Shown here one piece after another: positions 10,615 through 21,529 of a DNA stretch of 64,000 bases. The position numbers and the translations under genes are program-made. The DNA is from Poa pratensis (lineage: Eukaryota > Streptophyta > Magnoliopsida > Poales > Poaceae), in the NCBI GenBank assembly GCA_947311845.1, contig CAMZMU010000041.1, positions 130,827,840-130,891,839 of the forward strand, given 5' to 3'. Below the pieces are notes generated by a model. That model was not told where the DNA came from. It was given only the letters and a program-made list of their open reading frames with translations, and made no database searches. Within the stretch, counting starts at the first letter, position 1; each line of letters starts with the position of its first letter.

Positions 10615-11384
10615 ACGTTGTTGGATGCGGACGGGAAGTCGCCGAATGGGTCAAGAAAGCCACATCCATCCCAGAGCCGAAGAAGAAGGATGAATCGCCG
10701 ATGAAACTCCATGACGATCCGAAGACCGCCACTGCCAGAAGAAGTACTCGAGAACCACACCACTCCCATGAGTTTCTCGACGTCGCCGCCGAGATGTGGC
10801 TGAAACCGGGGAGACATTATTGCAAGAAGCGCCGCCGCCACCAACAGAACGCCGCCCCAGCAAACCTGAACACTAAACCAGAAAAACGGAGACTTCCCAC
10901 CGACGAGGGCCGAGATCCACCGCGCCTCCATGGCCTGAAGGCCACAGAGGCGGGGCAGACCTGCGGCGGCCGCCGGCGGGAGGCGCTACCAGATGCGATC
11001 CGCACCAGATGCGATCGCCTCTCTCTCCTCCTGGTTAGACGAAGCGGTACGTTGCCAAATTCAGCTTGCCCAAGGTGTTAATTTCTACTATTCCATTTAT
11101 CTCACTTTCGCATCCCTTTTTACCGTCTTCTAGGACAGGCGTTGTCCCATACATTTTTGCATGACAAAAGCGTGAAGATGCTAGTATCAACTTCGGAAGG
11201 GGAAATACCGTATCGCAAGGTGATCTCCTCCTCTCGCGACAGAGGCGGCGGCGGCCAAATCCTCCCGATCTCCATCGGCCAGGACGCTGGCCCGAGTCCC
11301 CTCTTCCTCCGGTTGCCGCTCCGACGGCGGCAGGTGGGAGGGGGACCTCTCTCCCCCGTTCTGGCCTAGTAGTTAGGGTTAGGT
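10443..11384 (-). mobile_element. Retroposon-like sequence, - strand, poly(A) at 10450
   Basis: Read on the - strand it starts near 'CCTAACCCTAACTACTAGGCC' (11384-11360), is GC-rich, and ends '..aatgccaggtctttttcac' followed by an A-run (T-run at 10450-10458 on the + strand). This suits a LINE-derived or SINE-like retroposon. A second copy lies at 41815-42560, and its 3' end also occurs at 9961-10127. No clear target-site duplication was found and no known protein domain. Confidence 0.5.
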
Positions 11385-11637
11385 TTTTTCTGGGACAATC
11401 CCGTGTAGGTGTGATGATCCTCCTAGTTAACATGTCTTTTTTTATGTGTGTTGATGAAACTTCACAAAACCTACTTGCAGCTAAAATTTAATGCAATCTT
11501 GGATCCATCGTTAAGAAGGTTAATCGTATGAATGCACAACTCAATATGGGTCCTAGTCAGTTGAACATATGTTGTTGTCAGTTGTCACTCAAGTCCACAT
11601 CCATATTTGATATTTAAAATCCTAAATAGTTAAATTC
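11385..11637 (+). repeat. Right copy of the direct repeat flanking copy A
   Basis: Near-identical to 7732-7979; the main difference is a duplicated 'cagttgt' near 11577. After it the sequence continues 'cctttccccataag', presumably the original sequence downstream of the target. Confidence 0.85.
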
Positions 11638-13100
11638 CCTTTCCCCATAAGCGCTTGAACCCAGAAAAAGTGAAAGACAAAATAGACATCAACACATGAT
11701 TTCATTAAAAATAATTGGTATTATTTGACGATCTTATAAATATCATTTTTAGAATATCATAATTTCAACATGCCTACATAAGTGAAGGTTAACACCATCC
11801 AAAATAATAAAAAATTATGTCGATAGATTTTGTCACATACAACTAAATATTGATGAGCTTTCATGTGGTACATGTTATACTTCTTAATGGGTCCAAACAC
11901 CAAGATTAAAATGGTTATTTCAGCCAAAATGTTGTTTTCAACCATGGCCTAACCCTAGGTAATAGTGAATGTATGTTTGACGAAAAAAACTTTTGAATAT
12001 AGAATCATGCCAAATTTTGAGTGTTTAAAATGATGTTGATATATTTTTTAAATATCAGAAAATATTAATAATATGTTGTTGCCTTACATGTTATACTTTC
12101 TTAATAGGTCCTATTCCCGGGAGTAATAGGGTTCTTTAAGGCAAAATGGTGTTTTCAATAGTGACCTTGCTAATAGTGAAATTTTGTTAACCAACGAAAC
12201 TTGCAAACCTCAACCGTTCCATTTTAGTGATATTATGAGTGAAAAATATATATTAACGAAAAGGACATACTTGAATTTTACTAAAATAAAACAAATATTT
12301 TCGCTAATGAAGGAAAACCCACCAGGATTAGGGTGTGAGACTGACGAGAGTGGGGAGTGAATATTTAGGCCGAACCAACGCGATGTTGGGCTTCCCACAC
12401 TTGAAACTGGTAAATGTAGATCTCATGATCTTCACAATGGAATCTGGCAAATAAATAAATTCATTTCCAGCAGGTCTCCTCGTCCATATGCCTCCGAGTT
12501 TGGTCGCATGGCTCGGACTAATTGTGCGTCTGGTGTGCTTTGGTCAGGCTACGCGCAACGTTGCTCGCGTGGGGGGTGGGGGGGGGGGGGGGGGGTTGGA
12601 AACCTTACCTATGCCCCGTTTAGCTCTCCAAATTTCTTACAATTGCCATTTCAATCATATGAATTTATGTGTATTGCTTATCAATGCCCCTAACTAAGAC
12701 CATATACGATTCTTCCTTGTGCTTGTGAGTTGTGACAAGTGGCACCTACATTTGTAATATGACATGTCATGATTTTATGATTTAACGTGTTACGACCTAA
12801 CTCAAATTCACATCCAATTCACGTGTTGAAAGAGGCAATAATTAACGCTTTTAATCAACTCTTTGATTACGACATATCTAATTCAATACCAAAATGTTAG
12901 CCAACATGTCAAACACGAGTTACTTAGCTACCACAACATACCTAGATCGACATGAATCATGAATGGACATGAGTGTTAGTGTTACTACACACATAATTAA
13001 TCAAAAAAGAAAACATGAGTCCTTGGCCAAAATATTCCTAGGTGAGAAAGGGATGGCACTTAACTATCTTGTCGCATGCATCGCACACCATAAATCCCAG
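11638..13100. other. AT-rich intergenic DNA upstream of the LBD gene
   Basis: No gene or element boundary recognised. It holds a G-run (about 12571-12597) that is prone to sequencing and assembly error. Confidence 0.4.
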
Positions 13101-14112
13101 ATTCGTCGAGCGGCCGATCTTATAATTCCCTTCCTCCACGCAATAGTAAAATTCGTTTTTGGAAGGCAAGCGAGACACGAGAGGAGGAGCAGGAGATCTC
13201 TAAACAATTCCTTCCTCTCTCCTCGGGATCTGCGCAGTCCTCCCCCGCCTCTCCTGTACACCACCACCACCATCTCCGCCTCCTCCTCCTCCCCCTCCCC
13301 CCAACCCGGCGCAAATCCATCGCCGAGATCCAAGTCCAACACACCGGACGAGGTGCGTCCCATTTCTAAATCCCTTTTCTATTGGTTGCCCCACTCCCCC
13401 GCCCGCCCTGAAAACAAGAAACCCGGGACGACGACGAGATTCTCCCATTGATTTTTTTTCTTGCCAGCCCTCTCTTTGTTTTCTTTTCTATCGCGATCGT
13501 TCGAGTACCAAGAAACGGAAAGATTAGCGCGCGCATGGTTTCATCTTGTTATGTTTGTTGCTATGCTTGACCCAGTAATCCTAACCACGACTTGTGCGTG
13601 TTCTTCTGATGCAGCAGCTGCGGCGGCGGCATTGCCGGCTGATCTTCCCGTCGAGCGGCGCCGCCATGCGCCAGCAAGATCCGTCCGCCCGCGGCCGCGA
13701 CGCCGCCGTCCGGATCTGATCCCCTCTCCCTCCCGCCGGCGCCGACATAGAATTAATCCTCTCCGGCCGTTCGCATACCGCAGGTACTACTGTGTTCGAT
13801 TGTATGTGTGTGTATGCGCCACAGCGCCAGCCATCTCATCATTCATGCACTAGGCTACAAAATGTGAATGTATATTTATCGATGGCGTCGTATTAATAAC
13901 GCTAACCCTCTCTCTCTCTCTGCGCGCGTATATATTTTCATCCGCGTTTAATTCGCGTTTCTGTTAGGATCTGCGTGTGTATCTGAGTTTGTTATCTTTT
14001 TTCTGTTAGCGCAGCAGGACAAGGAGAAGATATAGACGGAAGCCAGGAGGTGTTAGGGTTTGTTGTTTGATCTCCTCTCCCGGGGAGGCGGAGAAGAGGC
14101 CGGCCGGAGGGG
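13101..14112 (+). promoter_or_regulatory. 5' leader of the LBD gene with two probable introns
   Basis: Composition changes to a CT-rich, CpG-rich leader near 13170. Good splice signals divide it: GACGAG|GTGCGT (donor 13353), TGATGCAG| (acceptor to 13614), CCGCAG|GTACTA (donor 13784) and AGCGCAG| (acceptor to 14014). The leader then runs to the ATG at 14113 without an upstream in-frame ATG in the last exon. 5' UTR introns would fit a regulated transcription factor gene. The transcription start is not identified. Confidence 0.5.
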
Positions 14113-14957
14113 ATGTCGTCGTCGAGCTCCCCGTGCGCGGCCTGCAAGCTCCTCCGCCGCAAGTGCACCCAGGGGTGCGTCTTCGCCCCCTACTTCCCGC
14201 CGGACCAGCCGGCCAAGTTCGCCAACGTGCACAAGGTGTTCGGCGCCAGCAACGTCTCCAAGCTCCTCAACGAGCTCCCGGTGGTGCAGCGGGAGGACGC
14301 CGTCAACTCGCTCGCCTACGAGGCCGAGGCGCGCCTCCGCGACCCCGTCTACGGCTGCGTCGCCTACATCTCCATCCTCCAGGTCAAGATCAAGCAGGTG
14401 CGCGAGGAGATCGCCAACGCCCGCAAGGAGCTCGCCGGGTACATCGGACAGGCTGCCTACGCGCCCATTGGCCCCGCGCCTGGCATGGCCCACCCCGCCT
14501 ACGCCGCGCAGTACGCCGCCATGGGCATCCACCCGCACCAGCAGCAGCTGGCCATACAGCAGCAGCCGCTCCAGTACCACCAGCTCCACCAGCAGCAGAT
14601 CGTCGACGCGCAGCAGATGGCCGCCGCCGCGAGGTAGCGCGGGGCCAGCTCCAGCACCAGCAGGACATGATGATGATGCGCCAGGGTTACGTCCCGCATG
14701 GGGCCGCCGGAGCGCCCACGGTCGCGATCGTGCCTCCGGGTCCAGGGTCAGCCGACCCCCCCGCATACGACGGCGCGCCGGCGCCCTTCCTCATCCAGCA
14801 CCAGCAGCAACCGCCGCCTTCCAACTTCACCTACCGCATGGAGCCGTCCCCGCCGCCGCAGTCCTCGGGGCACTCCCACGTCGACATGCCGCAGCAGCAC
14901 CAGCAGCACACGGACGGCAGCGACGAGGGGAGCGGGGACGCCCCGCCGCCGGCCTGA
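14113..14957 (+). CDS. LBD: LOB/AS2-domain (LBD) transcription factor, class I, apparent frameshift in the C-terminal half
   Basis: Plant-specific DNA-binding protein acting in the nucleus. From the ATG at 14113: residues 7-21 hold the C-x2-C-x6-C-x3-C zinc-binding block (CAACKLLRRKCTQGC); residues ~32-80 hold the GAS block (VHKVFGASNVSKLLNEL) and 'QREDAVNSLAYEAEARLRDPVYGC'; next comes a leucine-zipper-like helix with spacing L-x6-V-x3-I-x6-L. This is class I architecture. The short N-terminus and Q-rich tail recall Arabidopsis LBD36/ASL1 (from memory, subgroup uncertain). The frame ends at a TAG (14635-14637, 174 aa), but an overlapping frame stays open to 14957 and encodes a Q/H/P-rich tail typical of the family. 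One missing base in the GCC repeat near 14620-14632 would join them, so sequencing error or a recent mutation is likely. A CACTA element lies 780 bp downstream. Confidence 0.9.
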
Positions 14958-15733
14958 TGGCCCTGCTCCCTCGCCCTGATCCGTCGCCGTCTGTCTGGCG
15001 ATCGAACTTTTTCCCTAGCTTTTTTTTCCATGGTTTCTTTGTTCTTCATTTGTTGGTCACGAGTCTTTAATTTCGTCTTGTTGATCATACGATATCGAAC
15101 TGGCATCGCCACAGCTCCCGGAAAGCATGTCCATGGCTCCCGGAGGCTGACAAGCTGGTGATATTGCTCAAGGTATTCTTCTTCTTCCACAGTAGTCTCG
15201 AACAAACTCTTGATTCCAGTGTGTTGGTTTGTGTTTGTATCTTTTCTTTTTTTTTTCATTGAAACGATTACTTAATTGGTGCATAAAGTAATAGAAAGTA
15301 AGAATAAATTGTTTCTTGATTCTGAATGAAAAGATACTGATGCAACGTTCATGGTTCATGATGAAACTGTTATGATGAAGCATGGAACTGCAGATCGAGT
15401 TGTTTGTGTGGTTGTGTGTGCCGATTACTTTGTTTACTTGTTTGCTAACTCCAACGATACTGCCACATACTCTAGAAATACTGCGCTGACTTCATCAGCT
15501 GTATTAGTCAACTCTACATGATGCAAAAGTTTTATTATGAAAATAATTTGGCCACTAATGTAGTTGGAGGATCCTCATGACAAGTTATTTTAACACTGTT
15601 AACAAGAAGCATAGTATAGCTGCCCCATCATGCTTATAATCCTTCACACCGTTCAGAGATCTGGATAAGTTGTAGGTGGACTACTTAAAAAATGTTACCA
15701 TTAATTGGGTTTTGGTGCAAAACATATAGCATA
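14958..15733 (+). other. 3' UTR and downstream region of the LBD gene
   Basis: T-rich sequence after the TGA at 14955-14957 with no further coding signal. The stretch to about 15400 is a plausible 3' UTR; no strong polyadenylation motif stands out. It ends at the CACTA insertion, target triplet ATA at 15731-15733. Confidence 0.45.
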
Positions 15734-15750
15734 CACTAGTAGAAAAGAGG

Positions 15751-16025
15751 CAATAGAGCCGGACCTTTAGTCACGGTTCCTTTCCGAACCGCGACTAGAG
15801 GGCTCCGGCTCCGACATCTCCAACGGTTAGGACAGGTGTCCGGTTGGTGCGGGACATTTAGTCGCGGTTCCAGCCACGAACCGCGACTGAAGGTCCTCCG
15901 CCTGCGGCTTTAGCGGCCAGGGGCCGCGCGGGGCCCGCGCGAGGACCTTTAGTCGCGGTTCGTGGCTGGAACCGCGACTAAAGGTGACCCTTTAGTCGCG
16001 GTTTGTGGCTGGAACCGGGACTGCA
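15751..16025. repeat. 5' subterminal array of CACTA-2
   Basis: Five or so inverted 'ctttagtcgcggttc' / 'gaaccgcgacta' units (15760-15798, 15858-15892, 15948-15986, 15989-16025). They are presumed binding sites of the element's second protein and, by pairing, a source of hairpin RNA. Confidence 0.85.
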
Positions 16026-16526
16026 GGTCCTTCAACTACATCTTCCACCCCGAGCCAGCCATGGCCATTTTGAGCTCGAGTTTCATCTCCATTTTCTCTC
16101 CACCGAGCTCGATTTCTTCCACGATTTTTTGCCCCATTTGTTAAGATTTGACGGCTGTGCATCTATCCAAGGGTTAGCAACTGCAAACTCTCTCTTCCGG
16201 CGCTCGTTTCTTTAGTTGTTTAGCTTATTTAGCTCATTTTATATTTCTAGTGCTAGGTAGGTGTTTGATGAAATGCCTAAGTTAGCTCATTCTGCTTATT
16301 TAGCTCAATTTTGTTTATTCAGTTTGAGCTTAAACTAAATTATGTTTTTGTATTTCAGTGTCACAACATTCACGTCCTCACCGTCGTAGATAGTTCTATG
16401 TTAGTTTAAATTAATGAATATTTAATGCTACAATGTATTACATTTGTCGCCACTCTACTTTGCTTGAAGAACTTGTAAGAATTATTATGGTCACTTATCT
16501 ATTCATTACTGGCATGCATAATGCAG

Positions 16527-19190
16527 ATGAGACGTCAATGGATGTACAGTTCCCGAGTTTCTGACGATTTCCTTAAGGGCATGCATGAATTTCTCACTGT
16601 GGCCGAGATAAGCAAGCGAAAAAATGGTTTTATGTGTTGTCCATGCAGTCTCTGTGAGAATAAGAAGGATTACCCTTCCTCAGCCAAGCTTCACCAACAC
16701 CTGTTGCAAAATGGTTTCATGCGTGGTTATTATTGTTGGACCAGGCACGGAGAAACAGGGGTTATAATGGAAGAGAATGAAGAAGAGGATAATGACAACT
16801 ATCCTATGTTCGATGAACACGGTGGTACTTCAATGGGGGAAGACGAAGTTGAAGAGGATGAAAAAAAAGATGAGCCTGACGATGATCTTCGTCAGGCCAT
16901 TCATGATGCACAAATGGACTGTGGAAGTGAAAACGAGAGGTTGAAGTTGGAGCGCATGTTAGCCGATCACACCAAATTGTTGTACCCAACTTGTACAGAT
17001 GGCCAGAAAAAGCTCGGTACCATACTGGAAATGCTACAATGGAAGGCAGAGAGTGGTACTACCGACAAGCACTTTGAAAGTTTGCTGAAAATAATTAAGA
17101 AGATGCTTCCAAATGAAAACGAATTGCCCTCTAGTACGTACGAAGCAAAGAAGGTTGTCTGCCCTTTAGGATTAGAGGTGCAGAAGATACATGCATGCAT
17201 TAATGACTGCATCCTCTACCGCGGCAAGCACGCAAATTTAAATGCTTGTCCTGTATGCGGTGCATTGCGGTTTAAGATTGGGCGAGATGACCCAGGTGAA
17301 GTTGAGGGCGAGCAAGGTTGTCCAAGGAAGAGGATTCCTGCCAAGGTGATGTGGTATGCTCCTATAATACCACGTCTGAAACGTTTGTTCCAAAACAAAG
17401 AGCATGCCAAGTTGTTGCGCTGGCACAAAGAAGAACGTAAAAAAGACCTGATGATCAGACACCCCGCTGATGGGTCCCAGTGGAGAAAAATCGACAGAGA
17501 GCTCCCGAAATTTTCGGATGACGCTAGGAACTTAAGATTTGGTCTAAGTACAGATGGCTTTAATCCATTTGGAGAGCAGAGCTCCAGTCATAGCACTTGG
17601 CATGTGACTCTATGTATATATAACCTTCCTCCCTGGTTGTGCATGAAGCGGAAGTTCATTATGATGCCAGTGCTCATCCAAGGACCGAAGCAACCTGGCA
17701 ACGACATTGATGTGTACCTGAGGCCATTGGTGGAAGAACTTTTACAGTTGTGGAGTGATGAAGGTGTGCGTCTGTGGGATGAGCACGGACAAACAGAATT
17801 TGACCTACGAGCGCTCTTGTTTGTAACCATCAATGATTGGCCTGCTCTTAGTAACATTTCAGGACAGTCAAACAAGGGATACAATGCATGTACGCATTGT
17901 TTAGGTGAGACTCAAGGTATACATATAGGTAACAAGATTGTGTACCTGGGCCATCGTCGATGGCTTGTACCGAGGCATTCAGTAAGAAAGGAAGGCCAAC
18001 ATTACAAAGGTGAGGAAGATATTCGGCGGAAGCCTACTCGACCATCTAGTTCTGTTATACATGAAATGGTCAAGGATTTAAAAGTAATCTTTGGGAAGGG
18101 TGCTGGAGCACTATCTGTTCCGAAAGACGCTCAGAACCACGTTCCCATGTGGAAGAAGAAATCTATATTTTGGGAGCTGCCCTATTGGATAATGCTAGAG
18201 GTTCACTCTGCAATCGACGTGATGCACGTGACAAAAAATCTTTGCTTGAACCTGCTTAACTTGTTGGGCGTGTATGGAAAGTCAAAAGATACACCGGAAG
18301 CAAGACAGGCCCATCGACGTATGCATTCACGAGACGGCGATCATTCTGATAATCATCAAGGTCCTGCGAGCTACGCTCTTACGAAAGGAGAGAAAAAAAT
18401 ATTTTTTGAATGTCTTCGCAGTATGAAGGTTCCATCTGGCTTCTCGTCGAATATAAAGGGAATAATAAACATAAAAGAGCAAAAGTTTCAGAACCTAAAG
18501 TCTCATGACTGTCACGTGATTATGACACAATTACTTCCGGTTGCATTGAGGGGACTTCTACCAGAAAATGTTCGAGTACCCATTGTGAAGCTATGTGCAT
18601 TCCTGAATGCAATTTCTCAGAAGGTTATCAATCCGCTTACTCTAAAAGATATAGAGAATGATGTGGTCAAATGTCTTGTCAGCTTCGAGTTGGTGTTCCC
18701 ACCAACCTTCTTCAATATTATGACGCACCTTCTAGTTCACCTGGTGGAAGAGATACGTGTTCTCGGTCCTGTATTTCTACACAACATGTTCCCCTTTGAG
18801 AGGTTTATGGGAGTCTTAAAGAAATACGTTCATAACCGTGCTAGGCCAGAAGGAAGCATCTCCAAGGGTTATGGAACTGAGGAGGTCATTGAGTTTTGTG
18901 TTGACTTTATTCCTGATCTTAAGCCGATTGGTGTTCCTCAATCGCGTCATGAGGGGAGACTGCGTGGAAAAGGCACGCTAGGAAAGAAAGCAATCATATG
19001 TGAAGACGTGGATTCTTTCACTCGAGCACACTACACAGTTCTGCATAATTCCATCTTGGTGGCTCCGTATATCGAGCAACACAAGAATTATTTACGCTCC
19101 CAATACCCAGAAGATGAGATTGATGGAGTACACTTCAAGACTTTTGGCGGTTGGTTACAGAAACTTCTGATGAATGTCACCACAAAATAA
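16527..19190 (+). CDS. TNP2-type CACTA transposase
   Basis: Single open frame of 889 codons from an upstream in-frame ATG at 16521; I prefer the ATG at 16527 because a splice acceptor (AATGCAG) ends at 16526. Domains in order: transposase-associated N-terminal domain (RQWMYSSRVSDDFLKGMHEFL.. with CCPCSLC and HLLQNGF, about residues 1-80), an acidic linker, TNP2 catalytic domain ('LSTDGFNPF', 'NLPPWLCMK', 'INDWPALSNISGQ', 'ACTHC', 'IDVMHVTKNL'), then a DUF4218-type domain ('LLPVALRGLLPENVR', 'HLVEEIRVLGPV', 'FPFERFMG'). The DUF4216 domain usual after this point in longer family members is absent, so the protein may be C-terminally shortened or have a missed 3' exon. Function: DNA cleavage and strand transfer at the CACTA ends (family knowledge). 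Confidence 0.92.
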   Translation: MRRQWMYSSRVSDDFLKGMHEFLTVAEISKRKNGFMCCPCSLCENKKDYPSSAKLHQHLLQNGFMRGYYCWTRHGETGVIMEENEEEDNDNYPMFDEHGGTSMGEDEVEEDEKKDEPDDDLRQAIHDAQMDCGSENERLKLERMLADHTKLLYPTCTDGQKKLGTILEMLQWKAESGTTDKHFESLLKIIKKMLPNENELPSSTYEAKKVVCPLGLEVQKIHACINDCILYRGKHANLNACPVCGALRFKIGRDDPGEVEGEQGCPRKRIPAKVMWYAPIIPRLKRLFQNKEHAKLLRWHKEERKKDLMIRHPADGSQWRKIDRELPKFSDDARNLRFGLSTDGFNPFGEQSSSHSTWHVTLCIYNLPPWLCMKRKFIMMPVLIQGPKQPGNDIDVYLRPLVEELLQLWSDEGVRLWDEHGQTEFDLRALLFVTINDWPALSNISGQSNKGYNACTHCLGETQGIHIGNKIVYLGHRRWLVPRHSVRKEGQHYKGEEDIRRKPTRPSSSVIHEMVKDLKVIFGKGAGALSVPKDAQNHVPMWKKKSIFWELPYWIMLEVHSAIDVMHVTKNLCLNLLNLLGVYGKSKDTPEARQAHRRMHSRDGDHSDNHQGPASYALTKGEKKIFFECLRSMKVPSGFSSNIKGIINIKEQKFQNLKSHDCHVIMTQLLPVALRGLLPENVRVPIVKLCAFLNAISQKVINPLTLKDIENDVVKCLVSFELVFPPTFFNIMTHLLVHLVEEIRVLGPVFLHNMFPFERFMGVLKKYVHNRARPEGSISKGYGTEEVIEFCVDFIPDLKPIGVPQSRHEGRLRGKGTLGKKAIICEDVDSFTRAHYTVLHNSILVAPYIEQHKNYLRSQYPEDEIDGVHFKTFGGWLQKLLMNVTTK

Positions 19191-19333
19191 AACGGAAACA
19201 ACAAAAAAAATAGAAAAGAAACACACCCTGATCAAAAACCAGTTTGGCACCTTTAAATCAAATCAGTAACACCTTTAAAACATTCAAAACAGAAAAAGAA
19301 AACTGAAACAACAAAAAAAAATAGAAAAAGCCC

Positions 19334-19492
19334 AACTAGTCGCGGTTGCAGCCAGCAACCGCGACTATATGTCCCCCGGGCTTGGCGCCAGAATTTTGGC
19401 GGCCCAGGGAGACCTTTAGTCGCGGTTGGTGGCTGCAACCGCGACTAAAGGGTCTTTAGTCGCGGTTGCAGCCAGCAACCGCGACTAGAGGT
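19334..19492. repeat. Internal array between the two CACTA-2 genes
   Basis: 'tagtcgcggttgcagccagcaaccgcgacta'-type palindromes, three units. The position between genes is shared with CACTA-1 (984-1136), although the motif sequence differs. A GC-rich leader for the second gene follows (19495-19920), then AT-rich intron-like DNA to 20367. Confidence 0.8.
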
Positions 19493-20367
19493 CGATTCGG
19501 CGCGGTTTTGTGTGTCTTTGGCCAAAATTTTTCACTTCCCCCAAATCGAACAAGATCAACTGCTCCCCGACGCTGCCGACGCCGACGGTGACGCCCTGCT
19601 CCGCCACGCCGTCGTGCTGCCCCGCCGTTGTGCTGCCGCTCGCGTCTCCAGGGCGCCGTGGAGCTTCCCCGACCTCGACCGCAAGCCGCCGTGGTGCCGC
19701 CCCCTCCGGCCCCGCGCGCTTGCTGCCCTCGCCGTGTCGCCGCCTCCGGCCGCGTGCTGCTGCCCGCCGCACCGCGGTCGCCTTCTCCAGCCGCCGTCCC
19801 AGGGTCGCCGTCGAGCTTCCCCGACCTCGAGCCCCACGCCACCGCCGCTCCGGTCGCTCCGCCGTGCTGCCCTTCCCGAGCCGGCCCCATCGCCTCCCCT
19901 GCCCAAGCCCCATCTCCTCAGGTTTGTTTTTCTTATTCATTTTTTTTCATTTTTAGGTTATTATCTAGTGTTAGAAAATTTAGGATATTACAGTGTAAGC
20001 AAATTTAGGTTGTTAGCAATGAAATTTCTAGTTAATTTGTATGAAATTTAGTGTTAGAAAATAATGTTATGAAATTTAGAAATGTGTTGGAAACTTTAGC
20101 ACTTTGCAATGTGTTGGAAACTTTATCTAGTGTTAGCAATTTTTGTAATTTTGCAATTTTTAACAATGTGTTAGCAATCTTTTTTTTTTCATATTTAGGT
20201 TAATTATTATCTAGTGTTAGAACTAGATGCAATTTTTGATGCAATTTTGTGTTAGAACTTTTGATCAAATTTTTAGCAATGTGTTAGAACTATAGATGCA
20301 AATTTATACATGCAAATTTATACATGCAAATTTATGCAAATTTTATTGAGTGTAGGAACATTGAGCT

Positions 20368-21506
20368 ATGGAGCCTGGCTATGTGCGAGACGAGGAGAAT
20401 GAAGACATATTAATGCAGAGTATTTTTGAGCATCGCGATAAAGATGCTGCCGGTGGAGAAGGCGCCGGTGGAGAAGGCGCCGGTGCCGGTGTAGATCTTG
20501 ATTTTGAGGAATTTGCCTCACAATTTCTGATGGACTCTGGTGAGGGTCTTTTAGATGAAGAAGAAATAACACCCGCCACATCAAACACCCTCCACCTCGA
20601 GGTATATATATATGAATTCTATATTTTGTTGATCACAAAATGCATTAACTGATTTGTATTGCACTTAGTAACGCATTATATTTCTTACTTTAGGCCTCCA
20701 CCTCGAATAAAAAGGCTAAGAATCAAGCTCCTCGAGGCCGCACGAAAAGAATGACGAGCAAAGATGCAAAGTTACCGATCTATGAAATTGATGAAGAGGG
20801 CGATCCGGTGGAACCCCCAGAGAACCGCAAAAAATATATAAGTCAAGCTGGAGTTATTGTTAGGGACTTGGTCCCGATCTCCATACCAGAATGGAATAAG
20901 CCGGCGGGCGTTGCCGAGGATGACCCCTGCTATGTCCACAACCATTTGAAAGATTTGTGCTTTGACACACTCTTGGAGCATGTTAACCTCCCGGATGATA
21001 TTGAACCCACCACGAAGTTGAAACTCAAGCAGTGGACTCTCTCCAAGATGGCCGACGCATTTCGGAAATATAAGCAAACATTATGGGCAAAATATAAAAC
21101 AGTTGATCCAGATTTCAGTGAAGAAAAACTAGTGAAGATAAGAGATCACTGGGAAGAGTTTAAGGCGTATAAGAAATCGGATGCGGATGTGGCCCGATCG
21201 AACATAAATAAGGCAAATGCCGCGAATAAGGTTCACCACCATAACTTGGGGACAGGTGGCTACAGGTCAGCCATTCCTAAGTGGCTAGCCTTAGAAGATA
21301 AAATCTTTTCTAAAGATATCACTCCACAGACATACTACTGGCCCGAAAGGTCCAAATTCTGGTTGTTCGCGCATGGCGCAACGTTGGACGAGGAAACAGG
21401 GAAAACCGTTACGGGAAGGGTTACTAGTGAAACCACGGTTACGACATGGGACACGGGAACCTATAACCAAACCCCGGCATATATAAACCCTAAACCCTAC
21501 AATTAA
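20368..21506 (+). CDS. CACTA-2 second gene (TNPA/Ptta-like), shortened, without Ulp1 domain
   Basis: Exons 20368-20601 and 20694-21506 join in phase through CTCGAG|GTATAT and TTTAG|GCCTCC, giving about 348 aa. The protein matches the N-terminal part of the CACTA-1 second gene: acidic start, 'GVIVRDLVPISIPEW', 'KMADAFRKYKQTLW', 'IRDHWEEFKAYKKS', 'NKANAANKVHHHNLGTGGY', 'HGATLDEETGK'. Soon after the last block the similarity stops and the frame runs into the 3' array region, so the P/S/Q segment and the protease domain were lost by internal deletion. The DNA-binding half is kept and could still bind subterminal repeats (inference). Confidence 0.8.
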
Positions 21507-21529
21507 ATCGAAAAAAAAAAATCCAAAAA

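Larger units (their letters stand above)
7980..11384 (+). other. Copy A of a duplicated segment (filler insertion)
   Basis: The segment from 'atcgaccgtgct' to the T-run at 11385 is collinear and highly similar to 31107-33265 plus 41815-42567 (copy B). It starts inside what is an LTR fragment in copy B and ends at the 5' end of a retroposon, so neither edge is a transposon terminus. Differences from B: about 190 bp around 9270-9461 present only in A, an empty MITE site at about 9745, an internal duplication (9749-10614), and no copia insertion. No intact gene is recognised; the open frames at 8805-9348 and 10542-11081 have no family resemblance and also fall in repeated DNA. Confidence 0.8.

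Noticed and set aside
10542..11081. 179-codon + strand ORF in copy A (also at 41831-42268)
   Set aside because: It is antisense to a poly(A) retroposon, differs by frameshifts between copies, and has no known domain.
7732..11637. Copy A as an LTR retrotransposon with 248-bp LTRs
   Set aside because: The repeats lack TG..CA ends, no primer-binding site or polypurine tract follows or precedes them, and the interior is a copy of another locus whose edges cut through other elements.
14053..14766. 237-codon ORF antisense to the LBD gene and a 336-codon ORF in another frame
   Set aside because: Shadows of the GC-rich LBD coding sequence.
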